DNA of 64,000 bases from the NCBI GenBank assembly GCA_003008705.1, contig PDUO01000028.1, positions 689,214 through 753,213 on the forward strand. The letters run 5' to 3'. Below the pieces are notes generated by a model. The model worked only from the letters and a program-made list of their open reading frames with translations. It was not told the DNA's origin and made no database searches. The position numbers were made by a program, and so were the translations under genes. Of this stretch, positions 23,951 through 37,757 are shown piece by piece (the first letter of the stretch is position 1; each line of letters opens with the position of its first letter). The DNA comes from Pezicula radicicola. Its lineage: Eukaryota; Ascomycota; Leotiomycetes; Helotiales; Dermateaceae.

Positions 23951-25975
23951 ATGTATATCACTATTACCACGACGGCAGGACTACTGCTCGCAGGTCTCTG
24001 TGCTCAACTCTTACGAACATACTGGAAGCTCAAGGACGTTCCAGGTCCCTTCTGGGCGCGATTCACAAACCTGCAGCGAGTCTGGTGGGTGAGAACTAAA
24101 CGCTCCCATACGATACACCAAAATATCCATCAGAAATATGGGTATTTTGTAAGACTTGGGCCGAATATGGTCTCGATTTCTGACCCCGCTGCTATTGTCA
24201 AAGTGTATCCCATGAGACCTGGCTTCCCAAAGGTGTGTATGTTTTGGATTCCTATCTAGTCTCACCTGCTTGGAAGGACTCTTTGCGGGACCTTTGTGCG
24301 GGAACGAAACCCTGCAAGGAAAGCTTAGCAATTGATCGGTTGCAGAGGTTGTAATGAAGGGGATATCGATTGACTGACGAGACGTACTTTATCAGGGCGA
24401 TTTCTATAAAGCTCTCATGCCTTACACTAGGTCGGGGTCGTCGCAGCCACTAGTATTCAATACTCGCGACGAAAATCTGCATAAGCAAATGAAGAATCCT
24501 ATAGCGCCCATTTTCTCCTTAACCAACATCCTCACATTTGAGAGATTTGTTGATGAAGTAGTAGACCTTCTGTTCCAACAACTGGAGGAGCGCTTTATTA
24601 AACCACGCCATACATTTGATCTTGGGGACTGGCTGCAATTCTTTGCGTTCGAGGTTATGGGGACCATGACTTTCTCGAAAAGATACGGGTTCCTGGAAAG
24701 TGGCAAAGACGACAAGTTTTTGATGGATGCAATATGGAACTTCATGGACTCGGCGGCTGCGGTGAGTCCCCCTTTTCTAGATCCATTGCTCTACGCGAAT
24801 GGATAATCGCTTGAAGATAGTGAGCAAGACAATGGTTTTGTGAGCAAATGAGCTGACGTTTTCCACTTGAAGACGACCCAAATACCCTGGTTTGATAAGT
24901 TTTGGAACAAAAATCCCATCTTGGCAATGTTCCGACCAACAACAAGCCTTCCGATACTGAAAATAGCACAGGACAGTATCGACGAAAGAAAACAGATGAT
25001 CAGAGACAACGGCGGGTTCAACGACAGCAATTCATTCAACGACGGAGACATGCTTTCTCGGTTCTTATCAGTTCAATCAACAAACAAATCTGTACCACCA
25101 TGGTAGGTGATAAGACCATTTATCTCTCTCCAGTGACAGTGAAGTGCTCGTATCTAGGTTACCAGCAAAATCTCCACTGGAAACATCTCAGGCTCAGATA
25201 CCCATGACACTGACCATGAGTCTAGGGCCGTGACAGCATGGACCTTCTCGAATATTGTGGCGGGGTCCGACTCGACTGCTGTGGTCCTGCGAACCGTCTG
25301 GTATAACCTGTTGACGCATCCCGAAACGAAGCGCCGCCTCTTTGATGAGCTCCTCGCCGCCAATCTTTCAAAGCCGTACCCAGCCTGGAGCGAGGTGCGC
25401 GACCTGCCTTATCTAGATGCTTGTATCAACGAGGCCGTGAGGCTGCATCCGCCATTCTGCTTACCATTCGAACGTGTTGTGCCAGAGGAGGGCGTCACGA
25501 TCAGCGGACGCTTTTTTCCGGGGGGGACGGTCATAGGAATGAATCCATACGTCGTAAATAGACACCGGCCCACGTTTGGTGGGGATGCTGATGTATGGCG
25601 CCCGGAACGCTGGTTGGGACATAATGAGGAAGATTATCGGAAGCTTGAGCAAAGCATGTTGACGGTAAGAAACCTGCCAATTACTCAAGAAAATTTTAGC
25701 AAGCTAATCGCATCTCAGTTCGGAGCGGGTAGACGTGTCTGCCTGGGGAAAAATGTAGCTATGCTGGAATTGAAGAAGCTTACTTCCGCCCTGCTGCTGC
25801 ACTACGAGGCAAGTTTCCCCGCGAGGAGAGGTCCACTGTTATGGTCTTCTTACCTAACATCATATGTACATTTTAGGTTGAGATAGTTGATCCAACCAAC
25901 TATGTCATCGAAAACTCTTGGTTCTTTAGGCAGAGCGGCTTGGATGTGAAGCTCGGGAAACGGCACGCAGGATGA
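23951..25975 (+). CDS. Cytochrome P450 monooxygenase
   Basis: A membrane-anchored class II P450 of 501 residues in six exons: 23951-24232, 24396-24761, 24873-25102, 25226-25664, 25719-25808 and 25877-25975. An N-terminal hydrophobic anchor (about residues 3-18) is followed by the proline hinge DVPGP. The I-helix reads AGSDST, the ExxR pair is Glu362/Arg365 in EAVR, and the haem loop is FGAGRRVCLG with Cys447 as thiolate ligand. The fifth intron starts with GC (GCAAGT) instead of GT. The start at 23951 puts the anchor at the extreme N-terminus; an in-frame ATG at 23894 would add 19 residues. It is divergent from the PKS, so it probably oxidises the polyketide or an intermediate in the ER. The substrate is unknown. 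Confidence 0.92.
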
Positions 25976-26299
25976 TTTTGTTGTACAGTCCAGTACAGCA
26001 ACAGCCCGATATATTCAGTTATGAAGCACAAGTAGAGTAGTCGTCAAATTTCAACAAATTGGGAAAGCACTAGCGGGGATTGGCCTTGTAATAAATAAGC
26101 CACGAAAAAGTGATGTTTCATAGACACGTGACAGCTAGTCCAAACTTCGAAGTACGGTCGTCGAAACCCATCATTCTTATTATTTAATTACCTTTGCAAT
26201 TGAGTGCTAGTCGCTGTAAATCTAGATCAACGAAGGCGGTAATAGACTAATCCTACATACTTGCACCGTACAAAATGTAGCTCCCTCACAGAAACCACT
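25976..26299. other. Convergent spacer between P450 and MFS genes
   Basis: A 324-base spacer between two 3' ends. Nothing but presumed terminator and 3' UTR sequence; no frame or repeat of note. Confidence 0.5.
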
Positions 26300-27946
26300 C
26301 TAAACCTTCCAAGTCTTGTTCAATCTAGCGAGGAAAAATGTTGCGCCTGCAGTGGAAACTGTGCCCAAGAGAAGGCAGGCCGAGGCGAATATCTGTAGCC
26401 CGGAGTAGTCGACGTCCTTCTGCACATGCAGAATTGCACCCAATATTGGAAGGCCCGTCAAACATCTACTGCTTGTTAGTTGCTGCTATTTCAATGTGAA
26501 ATAAGTCGAGAGTGGTGTCTTACGCAAGTGCAACAACGGCTTGAAAGGTCCCAAAACGCTGCCCGATTGTCTCTATACCACCGGCCTTGGCAATGCATGG
26601 CATTAGAAGGCAGACATATGAGCCACTAACAAAGCCGTACACCAGAGCAAAAATGATGAGGCCAACATGAGAGTGATGGTAATTGAAAGGCAACCAGAGG
26701 CAAAGAATGGATGCACCGGTCAGAAATGCACTGGCCGTGATCACATTAAAATGTCCAATTCTATCCCCGAGATAAGGAGGGAGAATACGGCCGACGATAG
26801 ACGAAGCACTAGGTGAAAGTTAGACAAGATCCGTGTTTACATCAGCGAACTTACTTGACGATTGAAATTAAGTAGAGTGACAACGTGTTCGAGAAACCTG
26901 ATGTCTGCGCCATACTCGTGATGAAGTCAAAAGGAGCCCATACTCCCCACCTAAGACCGGATATCAGAATGAATTCTTGCAATCTGAGATGGGGTCACGA
27001 ACATGCAGAGAAAGGATCCCAAGCAGTAGAGAGCAATCTGCTTTTCCTGAAACAGACGAAAGTCAATCCATTTCGCGTTCCGGTTCCACTTCTTGCGTGG
27101 TAAACGAGCTGTGACAAGAAAGCACGATGAGGCGAGTAGGATACCGATAAATAGTGCTGTGTAGCGTAGCGCACCATTGAAGCCTACCTGCGCCATCACT
27201 CTGTTGAAGAAGACTGGGAAAATGACACCACCTATGTCCATAAGATCAGCTGTTGCTTGCAGTCCAAGGCATCCGGGAATTACCAAGACCACTGGCGCTA
27301 CTTGCGATACCAACACCAAGGCCACGCCGTCTCACGAACCATTGCCCGCAGCAAACGACGCCGGCTGTAAAACATCCACCTGCACCGAGTCCGAAACAAA
27401 TGCCTTGGGCTAGGAAAATCTGATAGTACTTGTCGCTCAGGCTTGTCATGCAGAGCGAGAAGACGCACAGGAAGCTGGATGGATATAGGACAGGTGCTGG
27501 GCCATATGTGTCAATTAGGCGACCAAAGAGTGGACCAGGAGCCCACATCAGAGCCAGTTGGACGGCAAAGATCCATGAAATGTCGGAAGGGGTATAGTCC
27601 TTGAGAGTCGTTTGTTCGTATGTCGTTTGGAAGAGACCAATCCTGCAGTGTGTTACAATGTCATTCGAGAGAGTGCTGCTAGCAAGACTTACGCATTCAA
27701 GAAGCCGAAAGTACAGAAAATGGAGGTGAAAGAGCCAACGACACACAACCAACCCTGTCGACCTTCTTCAGGCGGAAGGACGGGAGAATCGGTTTTTAGC
27801 TCGGCGCTTTCCATTGGGGCAGGGGCATGGGCAGTCTCTTCAGAGGTAGGAGGTGTTTCATGCTGTGAAGAGCTTCTTGGACCATTTTCGAGTGCTGTTG
27901 CGTGTGACTCAAGCGCGATCGGCACAGGTTGGGAGGGGGAAGTCAT
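26300..27946 (-). CDS. MFS transporter, monocarboxylate-permease-like
   Basis: A plasma-membrane transporter of the major facilitator superfamily, 462 residues, close in pattern to fungal MCT-type permeases. Six exons: 27946-27693, 27642-27284, 27231-27003, 26950-26855, 26808-26524 and 26465-26300. A hydrophilic, Ser/Pro/Glu-rich N-terminus of about 60 residues precedes the helices. Landmarks are the loop FGRLID, the glycine-rich helix [20 protein letters not shown], the [12 protein letters not shown] helix after intron 2 and [18 protein letters not shown] before the seventh-eighth helices. It lies between the P450 and the regulator of the polyketide cluster, so export of the product or an intermediate is the natural inference. 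Uptake of a carboxylate is an alternative. It shares its promoter region with the Zn2Cys6 gene. Confidence 0.92.
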
Positions 27947-28502
27947 TGTAGAAAGTAGATAGGTTCGTATTGGGATTTGTTTGGGACTTGCTGGTGTTCG
28001 GGAGGGGGGAGATGAGAGAAGTGGAGGTGGAAGAGAAAGTGAGGTTGATGTTCTACAATCATTTTGGCGGAGGGAGCTGGCCAGGTATTACAAGTCTTTC
28101 TTGTTAGGGCAGGTACGCGATAAGTTGAAATGAGGTGGTGAGAGATGATTAGGTATGTTTACCTACTGTTGGTGGCAGATTTCCATTGTTTGGATGGTTG
28201 TGGACTAGCGGCGGCCGCCACGAGACAAGGATAGGTACAGTACAATATGGCTCGGGTACCACGTATAGTACAGTATCATAGCAGTATGATCCAGGTACAG
28301 TATAGTAGAGTAAGTACAGTACAGTACCTAGGTACCTATGCAAGAGACCTACCTAAGAGCGGCGGCCGACTTTCGACGTCAACCCCAAATCACCACCTCA
28401 CCCATCACCCATTAATCGCCATCTATACTTCACAGTTCAAATTTACAAACCAAATTTCGTTACCGTTACCGTTACCTCAGCTAACTTGGTAAGCAAGAAG
28501 CT
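27947..28502. promoter_or_regulatory. Bidirectional MFS / Zn2Cys6 regulator promoter
   Basis: A 556-base spacer between divergent start codons. It holds two copies of AGCGGCGGCCG (28207 and 28358), the second running into GCCGAC, and a GTACAGTA-rich tract between them. The copies are good candidates for Zn2Cys6 sites, possibly autoregulatory; this is not proven. Confidence 0.5.
28230..28340. repeat. GTACAGTA-type imperfect repeat tract
   Basis: Repeated GTACAGTA, GTATAGTA and GGTACC units in irregular spacing and in both orientations (GTAC is self-complementary) between 28230 and 28340. It could form small hairpins. It is a promoter tract of unknown role, perhaps only a decayed microsatellite. 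Confidence 0.6.
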
Positions 28503-30241
28503 ATGCATGGCACCGACATGGCCTTACACGTCTGCATCACCTGCAAAATGCGCAAGAAGGGCTGTGATAAGAAACTTCCTGCCTGCGGCTACTGTACTCA
28601 GTAAGTCACGGTGAATGGGTCCCTGCTATCTTTCTATCTCCCTGTCTCCCTCATCTGAAGTCCTGTACGGTGCGACATGTAATCCCTTTCTTGTGAGAGG
28701 CTGACAATGTATCATGGCCCCAGGCGAGGACTCACTTGTCAATATAATCCGCCTGGTGCATCGAATCCCGCTTCAGCAATACCTATAAACAGACAGGCAA
28801 CGCAAGATGCAGATGCGTGTCCCAGTGTGCGCGCATGTCTGTTGCTAGCAGCTCCGTTTTCTGACTTTCTCTCACCACCTGCGTCATCCCGCCTCCTAAC
28901 ACCCGAGCCGATGCCCTCGACTGTCAATGCTACACTTTATTCACAAGTCCATCACATCATACAGACAACGGGCCAAACTGTCCAGGATGTTACCTTTCGG
29001 TATTTCCAAGGCAATCACAAATGGTTGCCCTTTATTTCTCAAAACCAATTCCGTCGTCGACTCGCTGCTCCAGCAACTTCGGATGTATTGTGCCTCCTTC
29101 TTGGTATGTGCCTGATTACATATCACCCCCCGGCCTGCCCAGTTTCTGCCCACTTAGTCGATCGAGAGTCGCTGTACTTGGCTACCAAGATGCTACTCGC
29201 CCAAGTACAAGCATTCGTTCCTGCTTCATCAAGTCTCGTCCAGGCCAACGTTCTTCTCTCCATATTTGAATTTGCGAGTGGCCGGCTGAGATCCGCATTT
29301 ATGTCAATTGGCGTCTGCGCTCGCATGGCCTATTCAATGGGCATGCACAAATTCAAACCTACCATTGATGGGCAAAATGACAATGAAGCATATTTGGAAG
29401 TAGAGGAAAGAAGAAATTTGTGGTGGGGAATAGTCATCTGTGAAAGGTACCAGCAAGCTCTCCAACATCAGAATTATCAGTGCTGATACCTGATAGGATC
29501 TTCTTCTGTGAAGTCATATTCCCTGATCAACCTCTTGCTTCTATATCTCCTGGTCCAAATGATCCTCTCCCGTCAGAGGTCAGCCTTTCTGGTCACACTG
29601 ATGGGGCGATTTGTAATGGATCAATAATGACCCCAACATTGTCCCCTTTACTTCTGAAGGGCGCTGGTAGCTTTGGACGTCAAGCACAAGCAGTATATCT
29701 TCTTGAAAAGCTTCTCAATGCTATCAAAATTGTTAACATGGAAGATTTGCAGAGTGAGCTCTCCAAGCTTGACGTTGACTTGCAGGCGTTTCTTAGCATG
29801 GTAATGGGCCAATGCGATGGGACGTGGGGCCTCTTTTGTGGATCTATAGCTATTACAATCAGGTATGTTCGTTTATTCGTTCCATGATGGATTCCATGTG
29901 GGTTTGACATTATTAGGGCGTTATTTGCTTTGCATTGGCATGTGCTCAGCCAAGCTCCTATGCCGAAGGTGCTTGAAGAATGGCAGAAGAGCTCATGGGC
30001 TGCACTCGATACGGTCACGAAAATAATGATCGATATTGCTCACTCCCACAACAAGAATACCACAACTTTTAACATTGATGCTCTTCCACCCACATCTTTG
30101 TACATCCTCCGGGCTTCTCTGGAGCATCTTAGCCGAAGTCGCTATCAGCATGACGAAGCATGGAAACGAGATTCGGAAGCATTAAGCCATATGGTTGGTC
30201 ATTTTCACCGTAGATGGAGCAATGAGTATCGCATAAATTGA
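28503..30241 (+). CDS. Zn2Cys6 fungal transcription factor, probable cluster regulator
   Basis: A zinc binuclear cluster regulator of 503 residues in four exons: 28503-28600, 28724-29446, 29497-29862 and 29917-30241. The DNA-binding head is Cys11, 14, 21, 28, 31 and 38 with the CX2CX6CX6CX2CX6C spacing and basic KMRKKG between; the first intron falls inside the cluster, between Cys31 and Cys38. The rest is a middle-homology region of the fungal-specific TF type, with EERRNLWWGIVICER near residue 270 and helical blocks to the end. No leucine-zipper-like coiled coil is obvious after the cluster. Its position between the exporter and the oxygenases, sharing a promoter with the exporter, makes it the likely pathway-specific activator. 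Confidence 0.9.
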
Positions 30242-31024
30242 CCTAGCAAAGCACCCCAACCAAGCATGTGGTTGGCTTACAGCTAGAAGACCTCCGCCAT
30301 CTCTACCTACAATTGCAGGTTTAGTGCTGTAATCCACCCGTAAATAAAGCGCGAGTGTGCGACTCAAATTCCTCCGGATACTGGACAATAAACTAGTGTT
30401 CAAACATCCTGGAAGAACTTTATGGGCCGAAACCTTAAGGCCTTAGGGTCGGCGGTTATTTCCTACTAAACATTGCAGACGTAAGTCGAAGTGGGCCGAG
30501 ATTTCGTTCATTGCATTGATTATTAGGTGGTACAAGACTGATTTTATTCATCCCATTCCGCCACTCAAGTCGAATTTCACCAACTTCAACTCAAACTTCA
30601 CCGCATATTCCTAAAGGGTGAGTTATAATCTCTATTTCGTGTCTTTCTAGTGTGCAGCACCTAAACCGACCCGCCTAGAGCACCTCGAACCATTGGGCAA
30701 TATCGGGTTGCCCTCAAGTTTATATAGGAAATGATGCTCTAGCGTGCTAGTTTGTTGCCAACGCACCTATAGTGGGGCTCGAAATATACTTTTAAGTATA
30801 TGCAAGAGACTTGGGAAAGGCGGGCGGGAAAGCCAAAATCCCGACGAAAAATGGGATGATAAAGAAGGAGACACTGGTGTGCTGGCAAGCATCACTTTTA
30901 TATGGGCCCTGCACCAAACTATGCTACGGCTAAGCACAGCTCCACTCCCTCATAAAACATACACTTATTTCTCTTGTGATGACTGTAGTGCAACTTCTGA
31001 GAAGGAATCCTTGAGACTATACCA
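30242..31024. other. Spacer: regulator 3' side and FAD-monooxygenase promoter
   Basis: No supported gene. A GTCGGC box at 30448-30453 matches the boxes of the two divergent promoters in the cluster. A perfect short hairpin (7-base arms CCAACCA/TGGTTGG, 30256-30275) sits just after the regulator's stop codon. Confidence 0.45.
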
Positions 31025-32739
<1,715 letters not shown>

Positions 32740-33084
32740 TCCGAAAATACATATCTGATTTCACTGCATATTCGTCCATATTCGCCGTTCAAATTCCTGA
32801 ATCATCCGTGATTCGTGGACGCCGGATCATTGGTGAAGAGATTATCGATCGGGTGGTATTTCATAGCGATTGGTAGCAGTGTGGTATCCGGGGTGTGTGT
32901 GTTACAGGCAATAGAAATATGTGTAATTTTCTTGTCCATATATCAAAACCCGCCGTGAAAATGCTCCGGTAGATCTGTAATACCTACGGCGCCGGGAGTA
33001 ACCCTGTTTTAGATTGTCAAAGCCTCGATTAAAGAGACATCCCAAGTTCGAAAGGAGTATACTGCCAAGGCTAGGTCAACAAGA
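32740..33084. promoter_or_regulatory. Promoter region of the questin-oxidase-like gene
   Basis: A 345-base spacer between two co-directional genes. It holds a palindromic CGGCGCCG near 32988, and no clear copy of the boxes seen in the divergent promoters. Confidence 0.4.
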
Positions 33085-34679
33085 ATGCTCGATATCACAA
33101 CATTTCAATTTTCTCCCACCGAGACGCCTGGCCTCGTTCACGCGGAGAACGTGACGGAAGAGAGTGCCAAGACATTAACTGAGTTGCTTCAACAGAACAA
33201 TGCCAACCACCATATCTTTTTCACCACAGAAGATCACATGGGTGTAAACATGACTTTCATCAATATGATCTCCAAAGAATCACACTAATCCTATTCCCAG
33301 GTTTACCTACACAATCACATCGCCCATCACGACGTCACACTATGGGCACTCGGAGCAAAACCAGAAGTCCTCCGCTCTCATCACGAACGAAACTCCTTAT
33401 ACATGCGCGGAGCCATGACAATCTGCGAACCATTAGTACTCGATCTCGCTGACGATACAATTTTCAAAAAGTGTCTCGGTAGAGAAGAGAACTTTCGTAA
33501 CTTCGAAGTCTTTTTTCTTAATCAGATCAAGGAGATTGGATATGAAGCTGTGTTACAGAAATATTTGGTTGGTGGTGGTGAGTTGGCGGATGATATGATG
33601 TATCGAATTTATATGGGTAAGTGAGGGTCTCTTGACTGCCAAGATTCTTTGTTTTTAACTATCTTGTAATAAAAGGTTACGTCCACGGAATAATCCATAT
33701 AGGATTCGCCCTCGAATTCAAACAACCCCTCCTCCTAGCCGAAGGACTAGCACAAGCAGCACTCCACCACGATGAATGGTACATCGAATACCTCAGTGCC
33801 GCGGAAACCCTCGCCTCAAAATCAGAAGAATCACCGTTACCACTAAGTACACTAATCGATATGGCACGCGAAGACCCAGCCATAAAAAACTCATCAAGTC
33901 TTGATTTTCATACTCAGACGAGGAAGTATAGTGGGAAATGGGCTATGGATTTGGAGATTGCTAGGGATGGTGTTCTTAGGAATGCGAGGGAGGAAATTTT
34001 GAGGTTGGCGAGTAGGTGGCGTATTGATCCTAATGATGATTTAGAACGCGTTACTGCTGAGTTGATAAATACAGCTGGTTCGTATTACCCCATCACACAA
34101 CTAGTTTCCTTGTATTAGCACAGAGGATAACTAACTTCTTCTAATTACAAAGTCTACCTAACAATAGGAGCCCAAAACCCCCCCCACGAATGCGCCTTCG
34201 ATTTCTACCTCCTCCACTGCGTAAACGCAAGTATTACACACCTCTCCATCCTCCACGAACCATCTATAACCAACCGCCAAAAAGCCCGTCTCCTAGAATA
34301 CAGCGGCCGAATCTTCCTTCTCACATATGCTGGAATGGGATGTCCTACACCTCTTCTCCCTTACCTCCTCCAACATAAATCCAAATTACCAAATCAGACT
34401 TGGGAGACGGTTTTCGAGAGAGCTTGTTTTCATGAGGATGATGGTCATATGGCTAAATTGATTAGATCTACGAAGATTGCGGAGATGGTTTCGCGGAAGT
34501 GGGAGGAGAGGAGTGAGTTTAGGGTTAAACGGCATGTGTTTTTGAAAGCGGCGGTTGCTATGATTGATTCGGGGAGTGAGAGGCCGATGACTTGGACTAA
34601 GCATTGGGATTTTGTTAGGGGGGCTGGGTGGGGTGATGCTTGGGGGAGAGTTCCTATTAGGGAGGGAGCTGAGAATTGA
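33085..34679 (+). CDS. Questin oxidase / AflY-like Baeyer-Villiger oxidase family protein
   Basis: A protein of 467 residues of the questin-oxidase-like family, whose members (GedK, AflY) are tied to Baeyer-Villiger cleavage of anthraquinone rings in fungal pathways. Four exons: 33085-33243, 33301-33616, 33676-34077 and 34153-34679. The family hallmark HNHIAHHDVTLWALGA starts just after the first intron and carries closely spaced histidines. A second block, GYVHGIIHIGFALEFKQPLLLAEGLAQAA, opens exon 3, and HEDDGHMAKLIR lies near the end. There is no classic FAD or NADPH fingerprint, as usual for this family. It closes the cluster downstream of the FAD monooxygenase. Known family substrates are fused-ring quinones, so its presence next to a CMeT-type NR-PKS is unusual. 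Confidence 0.88.
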
Positions 34680-35454
34680 ATGAGTTTGGGTTTTGGGTTG
34701 GTTGGGGTGATTGAGGTGGAGTTAGGTGGTTATCATGGATTCTGCTCGCTTAGTAAAACTTCTAGAAGTTGTTCTTGATAGGGAAGAAAGCGTCTGGTTT
34801 ATGAGATGATCACTTAGAGCCTGAGTATTACATGCCAAAAATTTGGTGCTGCAGGAGAGTTCTGAAAGGTTTCGTTAATCAACCAAAAAGTTTCAGGTGA
34901 AATAATTATTTCTGGGTGCTAATAGTATGCGGCATTGGAAAAGTGAAGTACTCTCAAATTACAAAGTCGGTGAGTGAAATATATTTTATGTTAATCTTAT
35001 TAATGGGAGGCTTTTATCATGATTAGTATTAACTTTCAATTGTGTCAAGATGTTCAGTCCTCTAGATTAGCACATTCTAGTGATTCTCTGTTACTCGCTT
35101 AACTAGGAACGAATGTACATACATACGAAAGGTATTGTACCTAGGCTAAGAATAAATCTATAAATTGGAAAGTGAGTACTATTTAGAAATCTGTTGCATA
35201 ATTTCCGTACAATAAAAGAGGTTTTACATCTTTCAAGTTGGGAAATAGATAGAGGGTAATTTGCTAAGACTCTTCGGTCTCTTGCATCAGAAGGAAAAGT
35301 GTTCTATCTTTAACTTTAAGTTCATGAGTAGGAGCGATTAATGTTTGAGGTCTGGACAATACTATTATACTACTACTTAACAAATAGAAATGTTTAGGTA
35401 CTTAACAGTTCTCTTACATATCATTATCTTCATTCACTTCAATCATTCCCGTGA
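34680..35454. other. AT-rich spacer at the right edge of the cluster
   Basis: 775 bases between two convergent 3' ends, AT-rich from about 34900, with no usable frame. It separates the metabolite cluster from F-box-like and other genes and is a plausible cluster boundary. Confidence 0.45.
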
Positions 35455-36606
35455 TTAAGAAGAAGAATCAGATGAAGAAGAAGCAGAAGAAGACCATGCT
35501 GATGACGATGAAGAATGGGCACACGCCTTTTCTGCCTCCACATCCTGCGGGTCGAGAGGGAACAGAACTTCCACATCTTCCTCGCTGATATTGTCATCGG
35601 TTGTAGTATGTGTTTTCTCTCCGCTTTCTGATGAGGACAGCGACTCAGGCATGGCCAACCTGTATTCCATAGGATACAAGCTCCCCCTCAAGCCCTCCCA
35701 GTATTCTTCGTCTTCTCTGGTAAGAGGTGGTGGCTCCCTACTCTCCCCACCTGACCCATCGTCGTCATCAGATCCATTGCCGCCAGATCCATCCTCTACC
35801 TCCTCAGCATTATCATTATTAGCTTCTTCCTCCTCATCCTCTTCCACAGTGAGGGGCTGCTCAAGCCACTCGAACTCGGTTTCCTTTCTTGCCCTTACCT
35901 CAGCGTGTCTTTCCGCCCGCTCTTCTTGCCTGTCATATTTCGCCTCTCTTCTCTCCTCACGTCTTGCTTCTCTAGCCTCTTTTTCCTCCTCCAATTTGCC
36001 TTTTTGCTCCTCTGCCCAATCATGGGCGTATTCTCTCAGAGCCCGACATGGCATGAATTTATATTCCCAGTAGTTCAATGCATAATCGTCTGGCATCCAG
36101 TTCTGTAAGAGTGCTGGAAGTCCCCATGATCGGCCATCGGTCTCGGTATGCTGGTCTCCCATCGACGCCATTCGTGGAGGCTTGAAAGATGGGGCAATGA
36201 CTGTTGATGTGTCGCGCTCATTCTCATCAGCACCATTGTTGTCGCGAGAAGAAATTTGACGTCCAGATTGAGCAGCCCTTCGCTCCCTTCGCTCTTCCTT
36301 CGACTTAGCATCTTTGTGTGCTTTCAAAGCATCCATGCACCGCATATTCGCAAGTGCGAAACAAGTAGCTGAGATGTCATCAAGCTCAGATACGACTTGT
36401 TGCAAGATTTCCAAAGGGAAATCAGCCGGAAATTGAAGTGCGCCATCGTTATTGTGTGGTGCTACACACCTAAGTTAGTGAATCCGGGAGCATTAAAGGA
36501 TGAACAAAATAGGACACGTACGTGGAGAAGCGGGCGCCACTCCTCTTGCCTTTTTGTTCGTCTTAGTCTTCTTGTTCTTCTCCCCCCGCTTTCGTTTAGG
36601 TGCCAT
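35455..36606 (-). CDS. Acidic F-box-like protein, paralogue of the gene at 44.1 kb
   Basis: A 363-residue protein in two exons, 36606-36522 and 36461-35455. The N-terminus is very basic (KRKR and KNKKTKTNKK, a likely nuclear signal). It is followed by an F-box-like helix block, LQFPADFPLEIL...SATCFALA, near residues 38-65. Then come an NWMPDDYALNYWEYK segment, an Arg/Glu-rich charged helix of about 60 residues (likely coiled coil), an acidic stretch, the conserved LTREDEEYWEGLRGSLY and a Ser-rich tail. F-box proteins recruit substrates to SCF ubiquitin ligases, but the box is weak here and no substrate-binding repeats are seen, so function is open. The block order is shared with the gene at 44057-44978. 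Confidence 0.75.
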
Positions 36607-37757
36607 TTCAAGAGTGTGGTCGAGGTAATGAGATCGAGTATGGACAAGCTCGACGAGTCGAGATACCGTGATTTAGCGGAGGAGTTGAAATAACCGGAAG
36701 CGGAGACAAAGAAGCATTGAAGACGAAAGCGCTACAGCGGTAGAGCCGGCGGATGTTATCCAAACGAGGGCGCTGAAAGAAAATTCGTGCCCAAAGACCT
36801 CCCAAAATATGAAATTGTTTAGTGTGCGCTTCTAACTCAAAGGGGAAAGGATCGAGGTTGTCCAGCCTTGAGATGCTCTTGAAACGTTGAGATATTCAAG
36901 GTAACATACAACAAATAAAGTCGCTGGTTGGCAAATGCGACTTTGAGGTTGGTCGAGTTCTCGATGAAGATGTAAGAAGAATCAAAACGTAGCAAGCAAG
37001 CGTTCGAAAATTTTGTTTTATATGTAAAGCAAAATGTGGTGAATTGATCCCACCTTGCAAGGTGAATGAAGGCTCAAGATATCGGCCTCGCGCTTCGCGA
37101 GGAAGGCATAAAGCGGCCGAACTGGCAACTAGCAATACAGCTCTTTACCCCAGAACTTTACGTTTCTCGTATTCGAGACTAGCCTCTTTAAAAAATTCCT
37201 CTTGCACTCCCATTTCAAGCTCAAGATAGGGGTTTGGATTGAACAGTGCACAAATCTCATATTTAAGCGAGCTGGCACGTACAAGTACAGTAGAGTCTGA
37301 AGTCCTGACGGTAGGATTATGGATTGATACAGCCATAATAATCACCGGCCTGATGATTAGGGCCATGCTCTAGTATCAATTTTTCTGTTTCTAGTCTATG
37401 CCGATTATCACTCGTTTGACATAATTTCATCTTGCATCGCTACCCTTAGTAGAATGTGTACTAAAACTACACTGAGATGTCAACTATGTCTGTATATTTA
37501 CTGCCATTGAACAGGGCTAACTGTGAACCTGGCAATCAAGTTATGGCGCAAACGTATGCCTATACAATCAATCAACCTAGCCTCAACCTACGACGAAAGG
37601 GTTATATCATCACGTAACAACCCCCACGTTTGCCCCATTTTCAACCTACCCCGCATTAATACCTTCATTTCATCGCAAATGCCAAATCTCATCAATCAAG
37701 TTACATTTTGTATAACAAACTTTGTATCTCTCATCATCCCTAGTTTTGTAATATAAA
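36607..37757. other. Divergent spacer, F-box-like / cyclase-family genes
   Basis: 1.15 kb between divergent start codons. Only short frames without motifs. It holds the promoters of both neighbours; no repeated operator was noticed. Confidence 0.45.

Noticed and set aside
30256..30275. Perfect 7-base hairpin after the regulator stop codon as a terminator
   Set aside because: Fungal mRNA ends are not set by such hairpins; 7-base arms are within chance for a spacer this long.
35591..36073. 160-codon plus-strand frame
   Set aside because: It is the Ser/Leu-rich antisense of the acidic and Arg/Glu-rich F-box-like gene; low complexity only.
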